Under the pieces are notes generated by a model. The model was not told the origin of the DNA. It worked only from the letters and a program-made list of their open reading frames with translations, and made no database searches. From positions 141,863,359 to 141,927,358 of the forward strand of contig CM066988.1 in NCBI GenBank assembly GCA_033977485.1: 64,000 nucleotides of DNA. Direction: 5' to 3'. Positions 21,625-51,242 of the stretch are shown piece by piece; the first letter of the stretch is position 1; each line of letters begins with the position of its first letter. Made by a program: the position numbers and the translations under genes. Source of the DNA: Hydrangea macrophylla. Taxonomy: Eukaryota > Streptophyta > Magnoliopsida > Cornales > Hydrangeaceae.

Positions 21625-23703
21625 TGTCACAACCTATCCCGCTAATGCGCGAAAACAGGACACATGGCACGCCATCAAGGCTTATCCAGTTCATTGCAGT
21701 GTGAATAGCAGCGGATACATAAATCCAATCCATTTAAAATCAGAGTTATAAAAAGTTTTGGCTAATTGGAAAGCATCCAAAAGAATTCAGTTTTGAAAAC
21801 AGAGGTCCAGTTGACTATATCGGGAGTCCAGTCGACTGAAGACCTAAGCAGAAAGGTTTTGAAAAGTTTACCAGTTCATCCAGTCGACTGGGCCTCCGTT
21901 TTTCAGTCGACTGACTCCTCCCAGTCGACTGTACCTCTAGAAGAAACAAAATCCACATTTTTCATCAATTGTCCAGTCAACTGAAACATGGACCAGTCGA
22001 CTGGATTTGCCACATTTAAAAGTAATTTGCAAAATTGAACAGTGGTCCAGTCGACTGAACAAGAAATCAGTCGACTGATTCCTGACAGACTACTGAATAC
22101 ACTGCAGAATCAAATCTAAGGATCTCCAAACCAAAATCAACACAAGCACAATCATAATACGACAATTTAATCATGATTATAGGTGTTCGAACACAAGATT
22201 ACAGTACTACTAACTACTCCAAAGTTCTATTACAACCTATACGAACTCTTAAATCCTAATACAAGTTTAAGGAAAAGAGAACAAAAATATAAACAAGGTG
22301 ATTCCCCGGCATACCTCAATGGCCTCACTCCTCATGCTTCTTTTTGTCTTTCTTCTTACCTGCAATGGAGTAAATCTCCGCTGCTCAACTATATGCTGAG
22401 TGCACAAGTTCTAACATATGTAATATATGACAAAACATGCTTTTATCTCATAAATCACACTAATAGTCTCTAGGGAGAAAAATACGCCTTCATCCGGTAG
22501 CGGCAAGTCCAAGCCTTAAACCGCGATGTCAATGGCTAGTCCAAGCCTACAACCATTACATCCCCAAGTGCCCTGGCAAGTCCAAGCCTTAAACCATGCA
22601 CAGTAGTTGTCGCTACTAAAATTCTCAAATATCGAGAAGCTTACTCCAGCTGAGTCCAGCATGAATTTGTATAAGTCCCCCCTTTGACCCACATAGACAA
22701 CTCAATGTGCTCGCGTAAAAGTAGGCATGCTTTTCACTTTTACTCGCGTGCATAATTAACGGGCCTAAGATTAACACATGAAATTTGCTCGGATCACAAT
22801 TTTGTCGTCGAAATATATAACATGTATTTATCTATATTTCACAAGTTAGAACTTCATACCTCGTGCGATTTTTTTCAAACTTTGAAGGATCGACTAGAGG
22901 GCCAATTAAACGTTGGATTTCAAATTTGAGGTGATTCCTACAAGTTTATAGGGGTTTTCTCCAAATTCCTAGAAATTAGATTTTTTTTTACAAAAGTTTG
23001 CCAAACATGGCCTAAGTGATATCAAAATGAAGATCTTACCTCCACGAGTTCAAATCTCGAATTTGGAAAAAATCTGATGAACGAAATGTCGTCGATCGTC
23101 GTCGCAAAGCCCGTAGGATCAAATCTCCCTTCTCTCTCCTCTATCAAGATATTTATATGAGTTTTGCAACTAATGCAAACTCAACCTCACCTGTTTATGG
23201 AAAAACTTCTCAAAAATTACGCTTATCACCCCGCGAATTCTCAAAACTTCTAATTAACTCATGGAATGTCGCACACGTCCATTTTATGACTTTACGAGTG
23301 AAAAGTATAAGTTTTAGAAGTTTTCGACTAAGTCTCGTTCGGGTCCAAAATTACGTTCGAAAACTGAATTTCGTGGAATCTCTACACAATCTACCTTTTA
23401 TATAATGTGACACTCACATTCTCACCACAGTTCTCAAAAAGCTCTATATAACAATATCAAAATTACCCGAAATTATACTACATAGGTATAACTTACTATT
23501 CACAAAATATCAGAAAAATCAAATAACATTTAGCTCACATAAATGCCATTTACTCATGCTAATGCAATCTCGCTTACCAAATTCCCCGTTGACTCACTGT
23601 CAGCCTCATCCTCAATTATCATATAACATTGATAATTCATAAAAAAAAAAAAAAAACCCAAACATGCATGCTAAAACCATGAACTTCTGGAATGGGTGTG
23701 ACA
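21625..23703 (-). mobile_element. Ty3/gypsy-like solo LTR (A)
   Basis: The outer ends are TGTCACAACC and GGGTGTGACA. Read on the minus strand it starts TGTCACACCC, has a TATA-like CATATAAATATC near 23155 followed by a purine-rich leader, and ends GGTTGTGACA. No 5-bp duplication is visible (TTAGT against ATTAC), so it may be recombined. Its interior contains the CAGTCGACTG array (21806-22080) and direct repeats of GCAAGTCCAAGCCTTAAACC (22502-22600). Confidence 0.65.
21806..22080. repeat. Array of the palindrome CAGTCGACTG
   Basis: Seven exact copies of the 10-bp palindrome CAGTCGACTG and two one-base variants (CAGTTGACT, CAGTCAACTG) lie within about 275 bp. Most are preceded by C or TC. Spacing is irregular (about 10 to 90 bp) and the intervening sequence is not repeated, so this is a dispersed word array and not a tandem satellite. 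Confidence 0.9.
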
Positions 23704-23856
23704 ATTACATAGCTTAAATACATTATGAACATACTTTTTTACAAAATTGGCGTACAATTGAACTTCTAAACCATACATCTTATCTTCACAAAGTATGATT
23801 CTATTTCTCATTGTCCAACAATACCGCAAAGTCCGTGTATAACGCAAGTTTCCGAC
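23704..23856. other. Short unassigned spacer
   Basis: AT-rich sequence between LTR A and the next MITE; nothing recognised. Confidence 0.3.
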
Positions 23857-24041
23857 TAGTTTATTTCTTAAACCCACAATATTCACATAACTTTTCATCC
23901 ACAACTCATAAAAGTATGTCTATCTCTCTCACGTATCATTGTTGGGTCCATTGACATACATCACAGGAGAGAGATAGACACATTTTTGTGGGTTGTGGAT
24001 AAAAGGTTGTGTGAATGTTGTGGGAAAAGTATTACTCATTC
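23857..24041. mobile_element. Foldback MITE with TATGTCTATCTCTCT core
   Basis: The right arm, read inverted, starts GAGTAATACTTTTCCCACAA and pairs with the left arm (CCCACAATATTCACATAAC...) down to the shared core GTCTATCTCTCTC. The left outer end is degraded, so the left boundary is approximate. It has the same core and a similar outer end to the element at 25152-25332. Confidence 0.6.
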
Positions 24042-24837
24042 TTAAATGGCTTGATACTTGAATCACATGCTTCCTAAATTTGTTTCTTATAATGGCTTTA
24101 CAGTTGTACCGCATGCTGTGACAATGGCATGTGGTACACCTAATAAAACATTTGAAATTCAAATTTAGAATTCAAATTTAGGAAACAAAGCATAACTCAT
24201 ATTTTGGTGCTATATTAAACATCAAGTAAGCAACTAACATGGGGTGTCTCATTCCCTTTCTTTTGTCTTCTCTAATCTATTGTCAACCTCATAAAAAAAT
24301 CGTCTGAGAAATTTAGGCCAATATACGGGTATTTAGGCCAATATAATATATTTATGGTAAAAGCGATTATGATGGCAAAATTAATTATGTAAGTTTTTGG
24401 ATATATAAATGTCAAACTGATTTTGAATATTCAAAAGACAAATTGATTATCTAAGTAGTTGTATACATAAATACACAAGTGATTTGGAATGCTAAAAAAA
24501 ATAATAATAGTCACACTCCAACCCACTTCGGGCGGATTAGGACACGTGTAACAATGCTATTAGCGCTCAATCTATAATAATTAGCAAGGAAAACATAAAA
24601 TAGACATAATTTAAGGACCTTATTAAGACAAAACAATCTCAAGGGCAAAATGGTACTTTAGAAAATATGTTTTTATATCAAAAGATAGCCCTTTGAGTCT
24701 GGGTTCCAACCCAAAAAATGGCACGCGGATTTGAATTTTCTAGAAAGAGTTATGTTTGTTTCTGTAAAAGTCGTCAGGTAGGCCGATCGATCCGCCCAAA
24801 AAGTGGATCGTTTTGGCAGATTCGAATTCAATTTTCA

Positions 24838-25024
24838 CAAAGGACAGCACTTCAGTGCTGTTAGTACAATACTGTTTGTGCTGTTTTCCACACAGATAAA
24901 CAGTAAAATTGGACAATTTTTTAAAAATCACTTTTACAAAAGCAGTTTTACTGCTCATCTGTGAGAAGAACAACACCAATATGATAGGATTGTGCTAATA
25001 ACACTGAAGTGCTGTGTCCTTTCA
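24838..25024. mobile_element. Foldback MITE upstream of AIM1
   Basis: The left arm AAAGGACAGCACTTCAGTGC is matched inverted at the right end (GCACTTCAGTG, then TGTCC). The arms extend with mismatches through CACAGATRARCAGTAAAA. The unit is about 187 bp with a central loop, and lies 730-916 bp before the AIM1 ATG. Confidence 0.6.
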
Positions 25025-25151
25025 CTCTGCGGATCAAGTCGTACCAGATCCAGATTCTGCACATCCCCCACCTGCACTGCACTAAACCATTTTGCTAAAA
25101 CAAATGGACCAAAAAAATAGTTTGACCAACAAAATTGTTTAAAATGTACAA

Positions 25152-25332
25152 GAGTAATACTTTGGGTACAACTAAAGTCACAACCTTTTGCTCACAACCT
25201 TCATTTTGTGTCTATCTCTCTTGATGGGTCCCACAGTACCAATGAACTCACAATACCCACTAAGAGAGATAGACACAAAAATAAAAATTATGAACAAAAG
25301 ATTGTGACTTTAGTTATGAGCAAATATTACTC
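25152..25332. mobile_element. MULE-type MITE upstream of AIM1
   Basis: This 181-bp foldback starts GAGTAATACTTTGGG and, inverted, GAGTAATATTTGCTC, with arms continuing AACTAAAGTCACAA...TGTGTCTATCTCTCT. The flanks AATGTACAA (25143-25151) and AATATACAA (25333-25341) are a 9-bp duplication with one difference. It lies about 420 bp before AIM1. Confidence 0.75.
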
Positions 25333-25753
25333 AATATACAAACATGAAATGACAATCCTGCTACATACATCTCTATCTCTCGTGAGTCGTGACCTGACGA
25401 CTGGACAGTATGGACTTGTAAATCGTCGCCGAGTGGTCAATTAATTCACAAATCTGTCTCTCTCTCTCTCTCTCTATATATATACTCCACTCAATTAATT
25501 CACAAATCTGTCTCTATATTTATATATATATTTTTATATATATATATATATATACATATATCTCTCTACATGATACTATAACATGATACTATAAAATAAA
25601 AAAAAATCCTCACTCAATCTCTCTTTGAGTAGAGTAGGAGTATCTAATAACAATCACTGCTGTTATCTTCGTAATTGTGCTTCTTCTTTGCTTACGAAAG
25701 CCTTGCCCTGGCTGTGGTTCCTCCCCCTGTGACTATCAATTCTGAAGGACAAA
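25333..25753 (+). promoter_or_regulatory. AIM1 proximal promoter / 5' UTR
   Basis: It contains a (CT)n run and TATATATATACTCC near 25480, and a second TA-rich/CT region at 25530-25570. Either could supply a TATA element and pyrimidine-rich leader. The sequence TGAAGGACAAAATGG surrounds the start codon. No specific transcription-factor operator can be asserted. Confidence 0.4.
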
Positions 25754-43609
<17,856 letters not shown>

Positions 43610-44065
43610 GTGAAAATCTATGCCACTTTTGCCCTCGAATTGGGCTTTTTTGGACAGAATAATTGTGCTACATGCCTTTTGGAATATAATGGGGCATATA
43701 CGCAATATGAATTCTATTTCAATTAAAGTGTGCGTTTTTCCCAATGGCTTTTCTGGTTTTTATTGCACAATAATGGGTAAATTAAAGTGACTAACGTCCT
43801 ACAGTCAAGTTTACTTTTATGAATTGTTTGAGCTCATTCTACACGAGAGATCCTAGAAATGGTGGCAAATTCCTAAGTGGCTGAGAAAACGGATTGTGTA
43901 TGTAACATACGTAGAGTAATGATATGCTGCTGTCAGTTGTACCAACATGCAATTGCATGTTGTACCACCGATCACTATCATATCACGTGGTACAACTGCT
44001 TAGCTATTTGGTTGAAGCATGGCATTTTATACATGTATGGTAACCATACTGGAACCCTGCGACTT
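43610..44065. other. AIM1 3' flank with a 20-bp perfect palindrome
   Basis: It probably holds the AIM1 3' UTR. At 43943-43962 there is a perfect palindrome, CAACATGCAA/TTGCATGTTG. A related TTGTACC...GGTACA motif appears near 24100. No further gene is seen. Confidence 0.4.
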
Positions 44066-44258
44066 TACCTTTTGGGATGACAGGTGTTGCAACTCAAGCT
44101 GGCAGGTAGTGGAAGCAAGTGATATAGTTTCTATATATGGATCTTATATATTTCTAACAAATAACCTTTTGGAATGACGACGGGTGATGCAACTCAAGCT
44201 AGCGGGTAGTGGAAGCAAGTGATATAGTTTCTATATACAGATCTAACAAATTACTTTT
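44066..44258. repeat. Tandem duplication of about 95 bp
   Basis: Two copies (44066-44162 and 44166-44258) share TGCAACTCAAGCT, GGTAGTGGAAGCAAGTGATA and TAGTTTCTATATA, with about 10% differences. They lie 460 bp after the AIM1 stop. Confidence 0.8.
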
Positions 44259-44318
44259 AGACCTTTTGTATTTCCGGCAGTGAATCTTTATTTATTTTAT
44301 TTATGGTAAACTGAAGAT

Positions 44319-44378
44319 ACAAAACAACGAAGGCCCTTTTTTTTTTTTTTTTTGGCTAAGAACAAAACAACCAAGGCC
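44319..44378 (-). mobile_element. Micro-retroposition scar with 17-bp TSD
   Basis: ACAAAACAACGAAGGCC (44319-44335) is repeated with one change at 44362-44378. Between them are only 26 bases, which on the minus strand read TCTTAGCC then 17 A and G. The structure equals the scar at 14388-14430: a retroposon tail alone, again of the TTAGC type. Confidence 0.7.
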
Positions 44379-44539
44379 TTAAATGACCACAACTTGCTGA
44401 GTATCCAAAAACCAAAAAAGGATCCTCTTGGATAAGGCCCAAGTTAGCTAGACTGTCAGCACTCAGAAGTAGAGTTTCCTTGTCTCTACTCTGTAGACAA
44501 AAGTTAGGGAACAATTACATTTAGAAAGCAAAAATATAC

Positions 44540-45300
44540 AGATCCACACCCTCGACAACATTTAGCATATCTTGTCCCTTGATTCAAGTGGGTTCTATGT
44601 GGAATTTATGTGGAATCCACCAGAATTAAGGGCAATCAATGGTCAGGATGTGTTGAATGTGATTGGAGGTGTGGTTGAGGGAGTGAGTGTATCATTACTC
44701 CTCTCTATGAGAGCCTTGAGGGGATGGTGGCGGCCCATCTGGTTGATTCAAAATCAAGCTCCTTGCTACAAGAGAGTCGATTTCGATGATAATTATGTGG
44801 AAAATGTTCTCTCTTATGAGGCTTAAACTGCTTCTGATACTCATCAATTTGGTTGCTAGACTGGAGCATGGACGCATGCAACCAAAATAGCCACAAATCC
44901 ATCCATGATCATCACGGAGGACGTCTCCAATTCCTCCTTGGCCCGTAGATTCCTTAGCACAGCCATCCGTGTTAAGTTTGAGATAAGCCGCAGGAGGACG
45001 AGACCAAACAATTAGTCTTGGTGAGGTTTGCTCTTGATTTCGGCTCACTTCAATCACGTGAGCTAATAAAGCCCCAACTAGCAGCATCCATAAACCAAGT
45101 AAAGTTTGGGAATTGTACGCTTTTGATATCATTCACCACTTTTGGTTCCCAACCATTCCAAAAGAAGCTAGATTCCTTCCAACATGGCCATCCATAATAT
45201 CTTTAACAAGGAGATGATTATTATAAGATGAGGTTGGGTCTACATGTTCTCTTAACGGGCATTTTCCACACCACCAATCATCCCAGACAGATTTTTTTTT
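44540..45300 (-). pseudogene. LINE fragment: reverse transcriptase C-terminus plus RNase H-like domain
   Basis: The minus strand first encodes a zf-RVT-like stretch (VWDDWWCGKCPLREHVDP, about 45285-45140, ending in a stop). An RNase H-like part follows (45132-44695): KLNTDGCAKES, GGIGDVLRDDHGWICG, CSSLATKLMSIR, IEIDSLVARSLI. This order is that of plant LINEs (RT-zf-RNase H). Stops and the missing RT core show it is a dead, 5'-truncated copy. It could alternatively be a processed copy of a host RNase H-like protein. Confidence 0.7.
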
Positions 45301-46078
45301 TCTCCACTACCAACAACCCACTTTGTACCTTTTGTCAAAAAAGAGTTTAGTAGCTACGATTGATTCTACGCCTCACATGAGATGAAGATTTGGCAGTGAA
45401 TCTTTTAAACATAAGGCCAAGACAAGAAAACATGCTTAAAACAATTCAAGTAAAATTTTCTACAATTCCAAGTATATGACCGTCATGAATTTTCTGAAAC
45501 CTGTGGGAAAGCAGGAAATCTGACACGAATTTTCTGGAATATGTGGGAAACTTATCAACTTCGGACACACATTTCTAATTTAAATATATTGCTTAAATTC
45601 CCAGCCTCATCAATAATTCATCATCTGCAACCGTGGACTTGACGATATGTCTAGCATTTTGTTTAAGAAGGCTACAATTAAACAATGCTCATCTATGACA
45701 ATTTTGTTAATTGAGGTCATTCAGCATGGTCAAACATTGATCGGATCATATCTATTTATTACAAGGAATAAAACCAAATTGCCAGAGACTTCAATAAAAT
45801 AAGAAGAATCGAGCTTTGGCTATTAAACAAAGCATTAAAAAGGTACAAAGTACATGACTTTGTGCCACCACCGCGTTAATAACATGAAATATCAAGGCTG
45901 AACATACTCAATACCCAAAATCCTACAAAACTTAGATGAGCTTCACTCCAAATTCTATGTTGAATCATGATGCATTGGGAAATTGGTAGATTGAACAACA
46001 TCCCAATCCTGTTGTTGTGATATTCCTTGCGCTTATTCCTTCTTCTTCTTCATTTGTTTAAGTACAAAGTACATGAAT
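45301..46078. other. No gene seen
   Basis: AT-rich sequence. A CACTACCAACAACCC string at 45307 resembles a CACTA end but is not supported by a target duplication. The rest is unassigned. Confidence 0.35.
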
Positions 46079-46364
46079 TATTTCCTCGCAAAATGCTACA
46101 ATATCATGAAAATTTATTAGACTTTTAGCGAGGAAAAAATTGGTTATGGCGACGAAATGTGTAGCCAATCGTGAGGAAACATTTTGTCGCTAAAATTTTC
46201 CAATGGCGAGGAAAGTAAATTTCCTCGCCAACACCCCTTTAATGACAACACTACTACGAGGAAAGTTAGCGAGGAAATAATTCCTCGCTAAAGCTTTTAG
46301 CAAGGAAATTGTGACTTTTTGCGAGGAAATAGATTCCTCTCTAAAGCCTATTTTTGTTGTAGTG
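46079..46364 (-). mobile_element. Orphan CACTA (En/Spm-type) terminus with subterminal repeats
   Basis: Read on the minus strand the right boundary is CACTACAACAAAAATAGGC, a typical plant CACTA end. The adjoining 280 bp hold about eleven copies or near copies of GCGAGGAAA in both orientations, as expected of CACTA subterminal repeats. The other terminus was not found in the window, so this is a remnant. Confidence 0.75.
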
Positions 46365-46822
46365 TAGGAATGATCGGTTAGGCCAATTCACTTAGCTTCA
46401 AAAGCTAATAGCTCTTTATGCCCTGGACATATTACATCTAGATTTCACAGGAGACGACTATCAAGATGAAGTCTACCTGAAGCGACACAACAGATGTAAT
46501 TGTTGAAGCGAAGGACTCCGACGTAGTTGTATTAGAATTACTTAATATGCTTTATTATTTTTTTATCCGAGATAATGTTTTAGATATGTATTGTGACCAG
46601 CATAGATCTCCCTGGACTATCTTTATAGTTCTCTTAATAGCTAGATCTCAGACATTTGAGTTCTATTGAGGAATACCAATACATATTTTTATCCTTCCAC
46701 TTACTCTTTAACCATGTGTAGAATGCTTAAAGGATAATCAGTTAATGTAACTAGTCATGGCTCACGGATCCGGAAAGAAAAGTTTTATTTCCCTCTAATT
46801 TCTGCTACTCCGGGGCGTGACA
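46365..46822 (+). mobile_element. Gypsy-like LTR 3' end fragment (E1)
   Basis: It ends TGCTACTCCGGGGCGTGACA, closely resembling the (inverted) end of the LTR at 60067 and, less so, that at 49276-51847. The 5' part is missing or too diverged to place, so the left coordinate is nominal. Confidence 0.45.
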
Positions 46823-47790
46823 TTATGTTATTGGAATACTTAACATGTAAATGCAAAAATTATTATAAATAACAACTAGATGATCTCCAGAAAGTCAAGT
46901 AACTCCGGCTAACCACCTCGGCTCTTTCTCACCCCGGATCTTCCTTGCTCTTTTGTCACATATAGCGTATCTTCCACACTTGTGACCCCAAAGGCATCAC
47001 CGTCATTTCATTGTGGACGTCTCCACACCCCACTCTTGAGAGTTCTCTATCCCTTACATATGAGACCTATAAATGGTGGCCATCACTTGACTTCCCTTTG
47101 ATCCACATAGCAATTAAGCAACTAGGCATATAACATGACAATTTACATATAATTGACATGCTATACTCCAAATTCATCATCATATAACCACATAAACACG
47201 AATTAAGCATACTTTGCTAACAATTATTACATTAGCATATCTAACCACTCAATTTTGGGACTATAACACTCACCTCTTCAGATTATTAGCCAATTAAACC
47301 TAGATTTTTCAACTCTTGCCAATTTTCAACTCAAATCCTAACCGGTGATAATCCTACATAGTTTTGACATATCAAGAGTTATCAACCAAGAACAGTCGTT
47401 GAAAAAATGTTACCAAAATTGAAAATAAAATACATGCATGTGATCCTCTTACCTCCACGAGTCCAAATATGGTCTCAGTTCGTAAATCCGACGTAGAACG
47501 ACGAAGGAACGGCAATGAAACGTTGTCAAAATCTCCGCTGCCAACTCGAGAGCTCTTGGTTCTCTCTTTCTCCCCTTTCCCATCTGTAGTTTGTAACAAT
47601 CAGACGCATATGCATCTCATGCATATGTGTTGTCACCTTTTCCCATATTTCCTTTTATCTCCCTGATTTTCCTATTTGTTTATTATGAAACCCCTAGGTT
47701 AATTATGTCAACTACCAACATTTCTAAATAGACTTAGTATATGTCTCGTATGGGTCCCAAATGTGGTCTGACAAGCAATGAATATTGCAT
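46823..47790 (-). mobile_element. Gypsy-like LTR fragment (E2)
   Basis: The segment CTTACCTCCACGAGTCCAAAT (47448) matches CTTACCTCCACGAGTTCAAAT of LTR A at 23036, with similar surroundings, so this is probably a broken LTR in the same orientation. Ends are not defined. Confidence 0.4.
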
Positions 47791-49275
47791 ATTCATGTGC
47801 TAATATAATAGATATAGTGCTTGTTTAATCCCCAAATTCCTAAGTTCTACATGCATTTTGGAATTAATATGATTAAACAATGATGTCACTCAAATGTGTG
47901 TAATTATGTGCTTTTATATGTTTTATATGTTTAGGTAAAAATGAAGTTGAAGTAATCCGATAAAAGGAAGGAAAGAAGCAGTAAACACACAGGATTATCT
48001 CCCATGTTCATTTGTGCCTATTGTAATTTACGCAGTCAAAAGGCTCAACTACCAATCTCAAACAACAAAATAAAAGACAAAGAAACAAAACCAAATGTAT
48101 AGAAAATTGAGGCAAGTCCTTTAATGCCTTGATAGCAACGCTTATATATATATATATATATATGTTTACTCTCTTTCTCTGCAAAGAAGTAAACAAAAGG
48201 GTGTCAAAATGATTTGAAAAAAATGGACAAATGTCACCTTCATCTCCATGGTTATTTCTATTCAATGACGAATCTTCTTATCCTTCACTCAGTAAGAGAG
48301 ACGATCTTTGTCAATAAATAGACAGCCACAAAAGGAGGGGAGAGACACAGAGCCAAACAGAGAGCACACAAAGCCACACAGCCAGAGAGAAAACCATAGG
48401 AAGAATTCCATAGCCAAAGTTACCATGTAGAAATTTAAGCTTTTCTTTAACTAATTTTGTTCTAAAAATTGTAAAAGAATTTCTTTCCTGTAATTGATGA
48501 CTTCAACTTCAAAAATCTCTGTAATTATTTTCATCTACTATATGAAAAATTAGTTTTCAGATTTTAGTGTTATTAATGTTTTTAATATAGTTGGTAGTTG
48601 TAGATCTTCCCTAAAATAGTTTGAAACCCCAAATTTTCAATTTTTGTAACAAAAATTCTATTCACTGTACAGCACAATTTCCAATTAAATTCTGGACTTG
48701 TTTGCTACGTAGTTGTTATAATCAATTATTAAAGCCCCAAGCATACACACCTTATCCATATCTCACTCTCAAATTATATTAGGATTTGGTTTGGCCTTGT
48801 TTGTGTTCTTGGAGTTCATCCACAATGACCCAGCAAGAATTCAAAGTCAAAGGTTTAGTATCTTATTTTTGGTTCAGTATTTCAATTTATTTATGTTTTA
48901 TTAGCTTAGTTGTACTAAATTTTGTTATTTTGCAGATTCCAAGAATTCAATCCCAACTATTATTAAGTGAAAAAAAAGTATATTAATATTAGTTTTCACT
49001 CTTACCTTGGTATTTTGACCTTAATCTTAATTAGACGGTGATTGTATATATCTATTTAATCTTTCTTTAAAATTTATTTAGAAGACAGTTTTAATTCCAA
49101 AAATGGTAGGCTAAAACTTTAATTGGGATATGCAAAAAAAACCTCAGAAAATGACAACTTATGTGCACTAATCTTAAATAGGCATATTTATCTTGATGGG
49201 CTGTTTTTCCATTTCTGGCAAAAAATATCTATAGTTTATTACTATTTAACATATTTATAGACTATGGCTATATTG
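47791..49275. other. Unassigned, possibly LTR-derived
   Basis: A TATA-like CAATAAATAGACAGCC (48311) is followed by a purine-rich leader of AGAGCCAAACAGAGAGCAC type, then T-rich sequence, which resembles an LTR promoter and leader. I found no paired ends or coding domains. The frame at 48786-48986 has no motif. Confidence 0.3.
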
Positions 49276-50325
49276 TGTAACACCCTGTATTTCTTTTCCA
49301 TTAATAAATAATTATTATATTACATTTCATTTCAATGAATATTCGATTTTTATTTCTATTTGAAATATTTATCTGGGGTCAAACCGTAATTTTCTTAAAT
49401 ATAGAAAATGCTTTCTATGGTTTTAAAAACAATATCTATATTTTTGTATAAACCGGGAATTTAATTCCTACACTAATATGATTTCTGTATTTTTATATCA
49501 ACCAGTTAATACCAGTTTTGTTTTAAAGCTGCGACTATATCGCGTTTTGGGTGTGGGAGCACGTGAGCTCAACCACACCGTGCGATTCCCGGTAGTTGCT
49601 TGGAGCCCAAATAATTTCTCAGTATATATGTACACGTCTCTCATCTCTAACTCACTGTATCTCTCTATTCTCTCAATCTCCCTCTCATTTACTCTCAATT
49701 CTCTCATCTATTTCTTGATCTCTCAAGACCAACACACACACATACAGATTATATATATATATATATATTCAGTCACTTACACACATACATAACTACATAG
49801 ATTTATATACATCAATCAAGAACGGAGGAGTAAATTCTTAACGACAAAAACTTCGGCGGAAACTCTCGATCTCAAATTTTCTATATAATTGCCCTCAGTG
49901 AGTAATTTAAACTCACTCGCCATGTTTATATAAGTATAATTCAGTGTATATAAGTGTGTATATGTGTATATATATATAGATACACCATTAAAGCCTTTGA
50001 ATTAGAGTTTTACAAAACTCAACCAAAATCAATTCCGTGAATTGATTATGGAAGATCTCAGTCCCAATAAGCTACGGTTCGAATCCTACGGAGTAATTCA
50101 TCCGTATCACGACGTACGGTTGATTTAAAGTTTTGCTTTAATCGCGAATATCTAGTGATACAATCCGTATTAGTTTAAATTGATCGCGTATTCTTAATCT
50201 ACGCGGAAAGACGAAGAAATCCATATATTGCACGACATGTTTGAAACAGAATATGAAAATAGGTAAAAATACAGTTTAAAATTGAAAACAGGGAAAAAAC
50301 GAAGAAGATGATGAAACTGTGACAA

Positions 50326-50480
50326 CTCGCGCGCGAGACCCGCTCGCGCGAACCATTCCCCCCTTCGCGCGCGCGACCTGCTCGCGCGACACCGCTGCCC
50401 ATTCGCACGCGCGACCCGTTCTCCCCCTTCGCTCGCGCGACCCGCTCGCAAGACCAATCCATTTTCACCCGCGCGACCTG
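50326..50480. repeat. CGCGCG palindromic word array in LTR C
   Basis: Within about 155 bp, words such as CTCGCGCGCGAGACC, GCTCGCGCGA, TTCGCGCGCGCGACC and GCTCGCGCGACC recur, spaced by 10-20 unrelated bases. It is far more GC-rich than the LTR around it. It produces an Arg-rich spurious frame. Confidence 0.85.
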
Positions 50481-50776
50481 GGGCAGTTTGAGCAGTTTTT
50501 GTATTTTCATATAAGGGACTGTTTGGAAAATGTTTTGAAAGTTTTTAAAGAACTGGTTGGCAAATATATTGTTTTAAAGGCTCACTGTTAGAAATTGGAC
50601 TTATAAGAAACGATTAAGGTCAAGATCTATGTTGAACGAATATCCAGCTTTGAGATTATCGACTGTTACTACAAATTGTGAACATTGACATACATATTAG
50701 GGTCGAGGTTGTGTCAACATGCATGTGTGTGAGAAAGCGTGAAGAGAGTAAAGAGTGGCGGTCTGGTGTGCGACCT

Positions 50777-51242
50777 CAATATCGATCGGATATTATTCCT
50801 GGTATTAGAGGCGATAGTGTTGTGTACGACTTAGATATCGATCGGATAGTATTCCTGGTATCTAAGGCGCGCGTTACGGATATTGATCGGATAGTATTCC
50901 TGATATCTGAAGCGATGGTGATAGTGTTGTGTACGACTTAGATATCAATCGGATAGTATTCCTGGTATCTAAGGTGCGCGTTTCGGATATTGAGCGGATA
51001 GTATTCCTGATATCCGGAGCGATGGTTTATTGTGATCGGCCCAGATATCGATCGGATATTATTCCTGGTATCTGAGGGGACAGAGTGGTGCGTGACTTCA
51101 ATATCGAGCGGATAGTATTCCTGATATTGGAGGCGATAGTATGGTGTGTGACTTGTATATCGATCGGATATTATTCCTGGTATCCAAGGCGACGATGTGT
51201 TGTACGATCTAGGTACTGAGCGGTTATTACTCCTGGTATCTG
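50777..51242 (+). repeat. Minisatellite in LTR C (nine near-palindromic units)
   Basis: Nine units of about 45-65 bp share the core ATCGATCGGATAGTATTCCT followed by GGTATC or GATATC. The core GGATAGTATTCC is itself a near-palindrome, as is the GATATC...GGTATC frame. Spacers alternate between GGCGATAGTGTTGTGTACGA-like and GGCGCGCGTTACG-like forms. Confidence 0.85.

Noticed and set aside
21806..22080. CRISPR-like array
   Set aside because: Repeats are only 10 bp, spacers vary from about 10 to 90 bp, and this is a plant genome.
16918..23703. One retrotransposon bounded by LTRs F and A
   Set aside because: The LTRs are in opposite orientation, are not similar enough, and there is no polyprotein between them; both being followed by ATTAC is probably chance.
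45307..46364. A full CACTA element from 45307 to 46364
   Set aside because: CACTACCAACAACCC at 45307 is a poor match and its flank (CTC) does not equal TAG on the right.
50194..50591. Arg-rich open frames on both strands
   Set aside because: They arise from the CG-word array in LTR C and have no domain.
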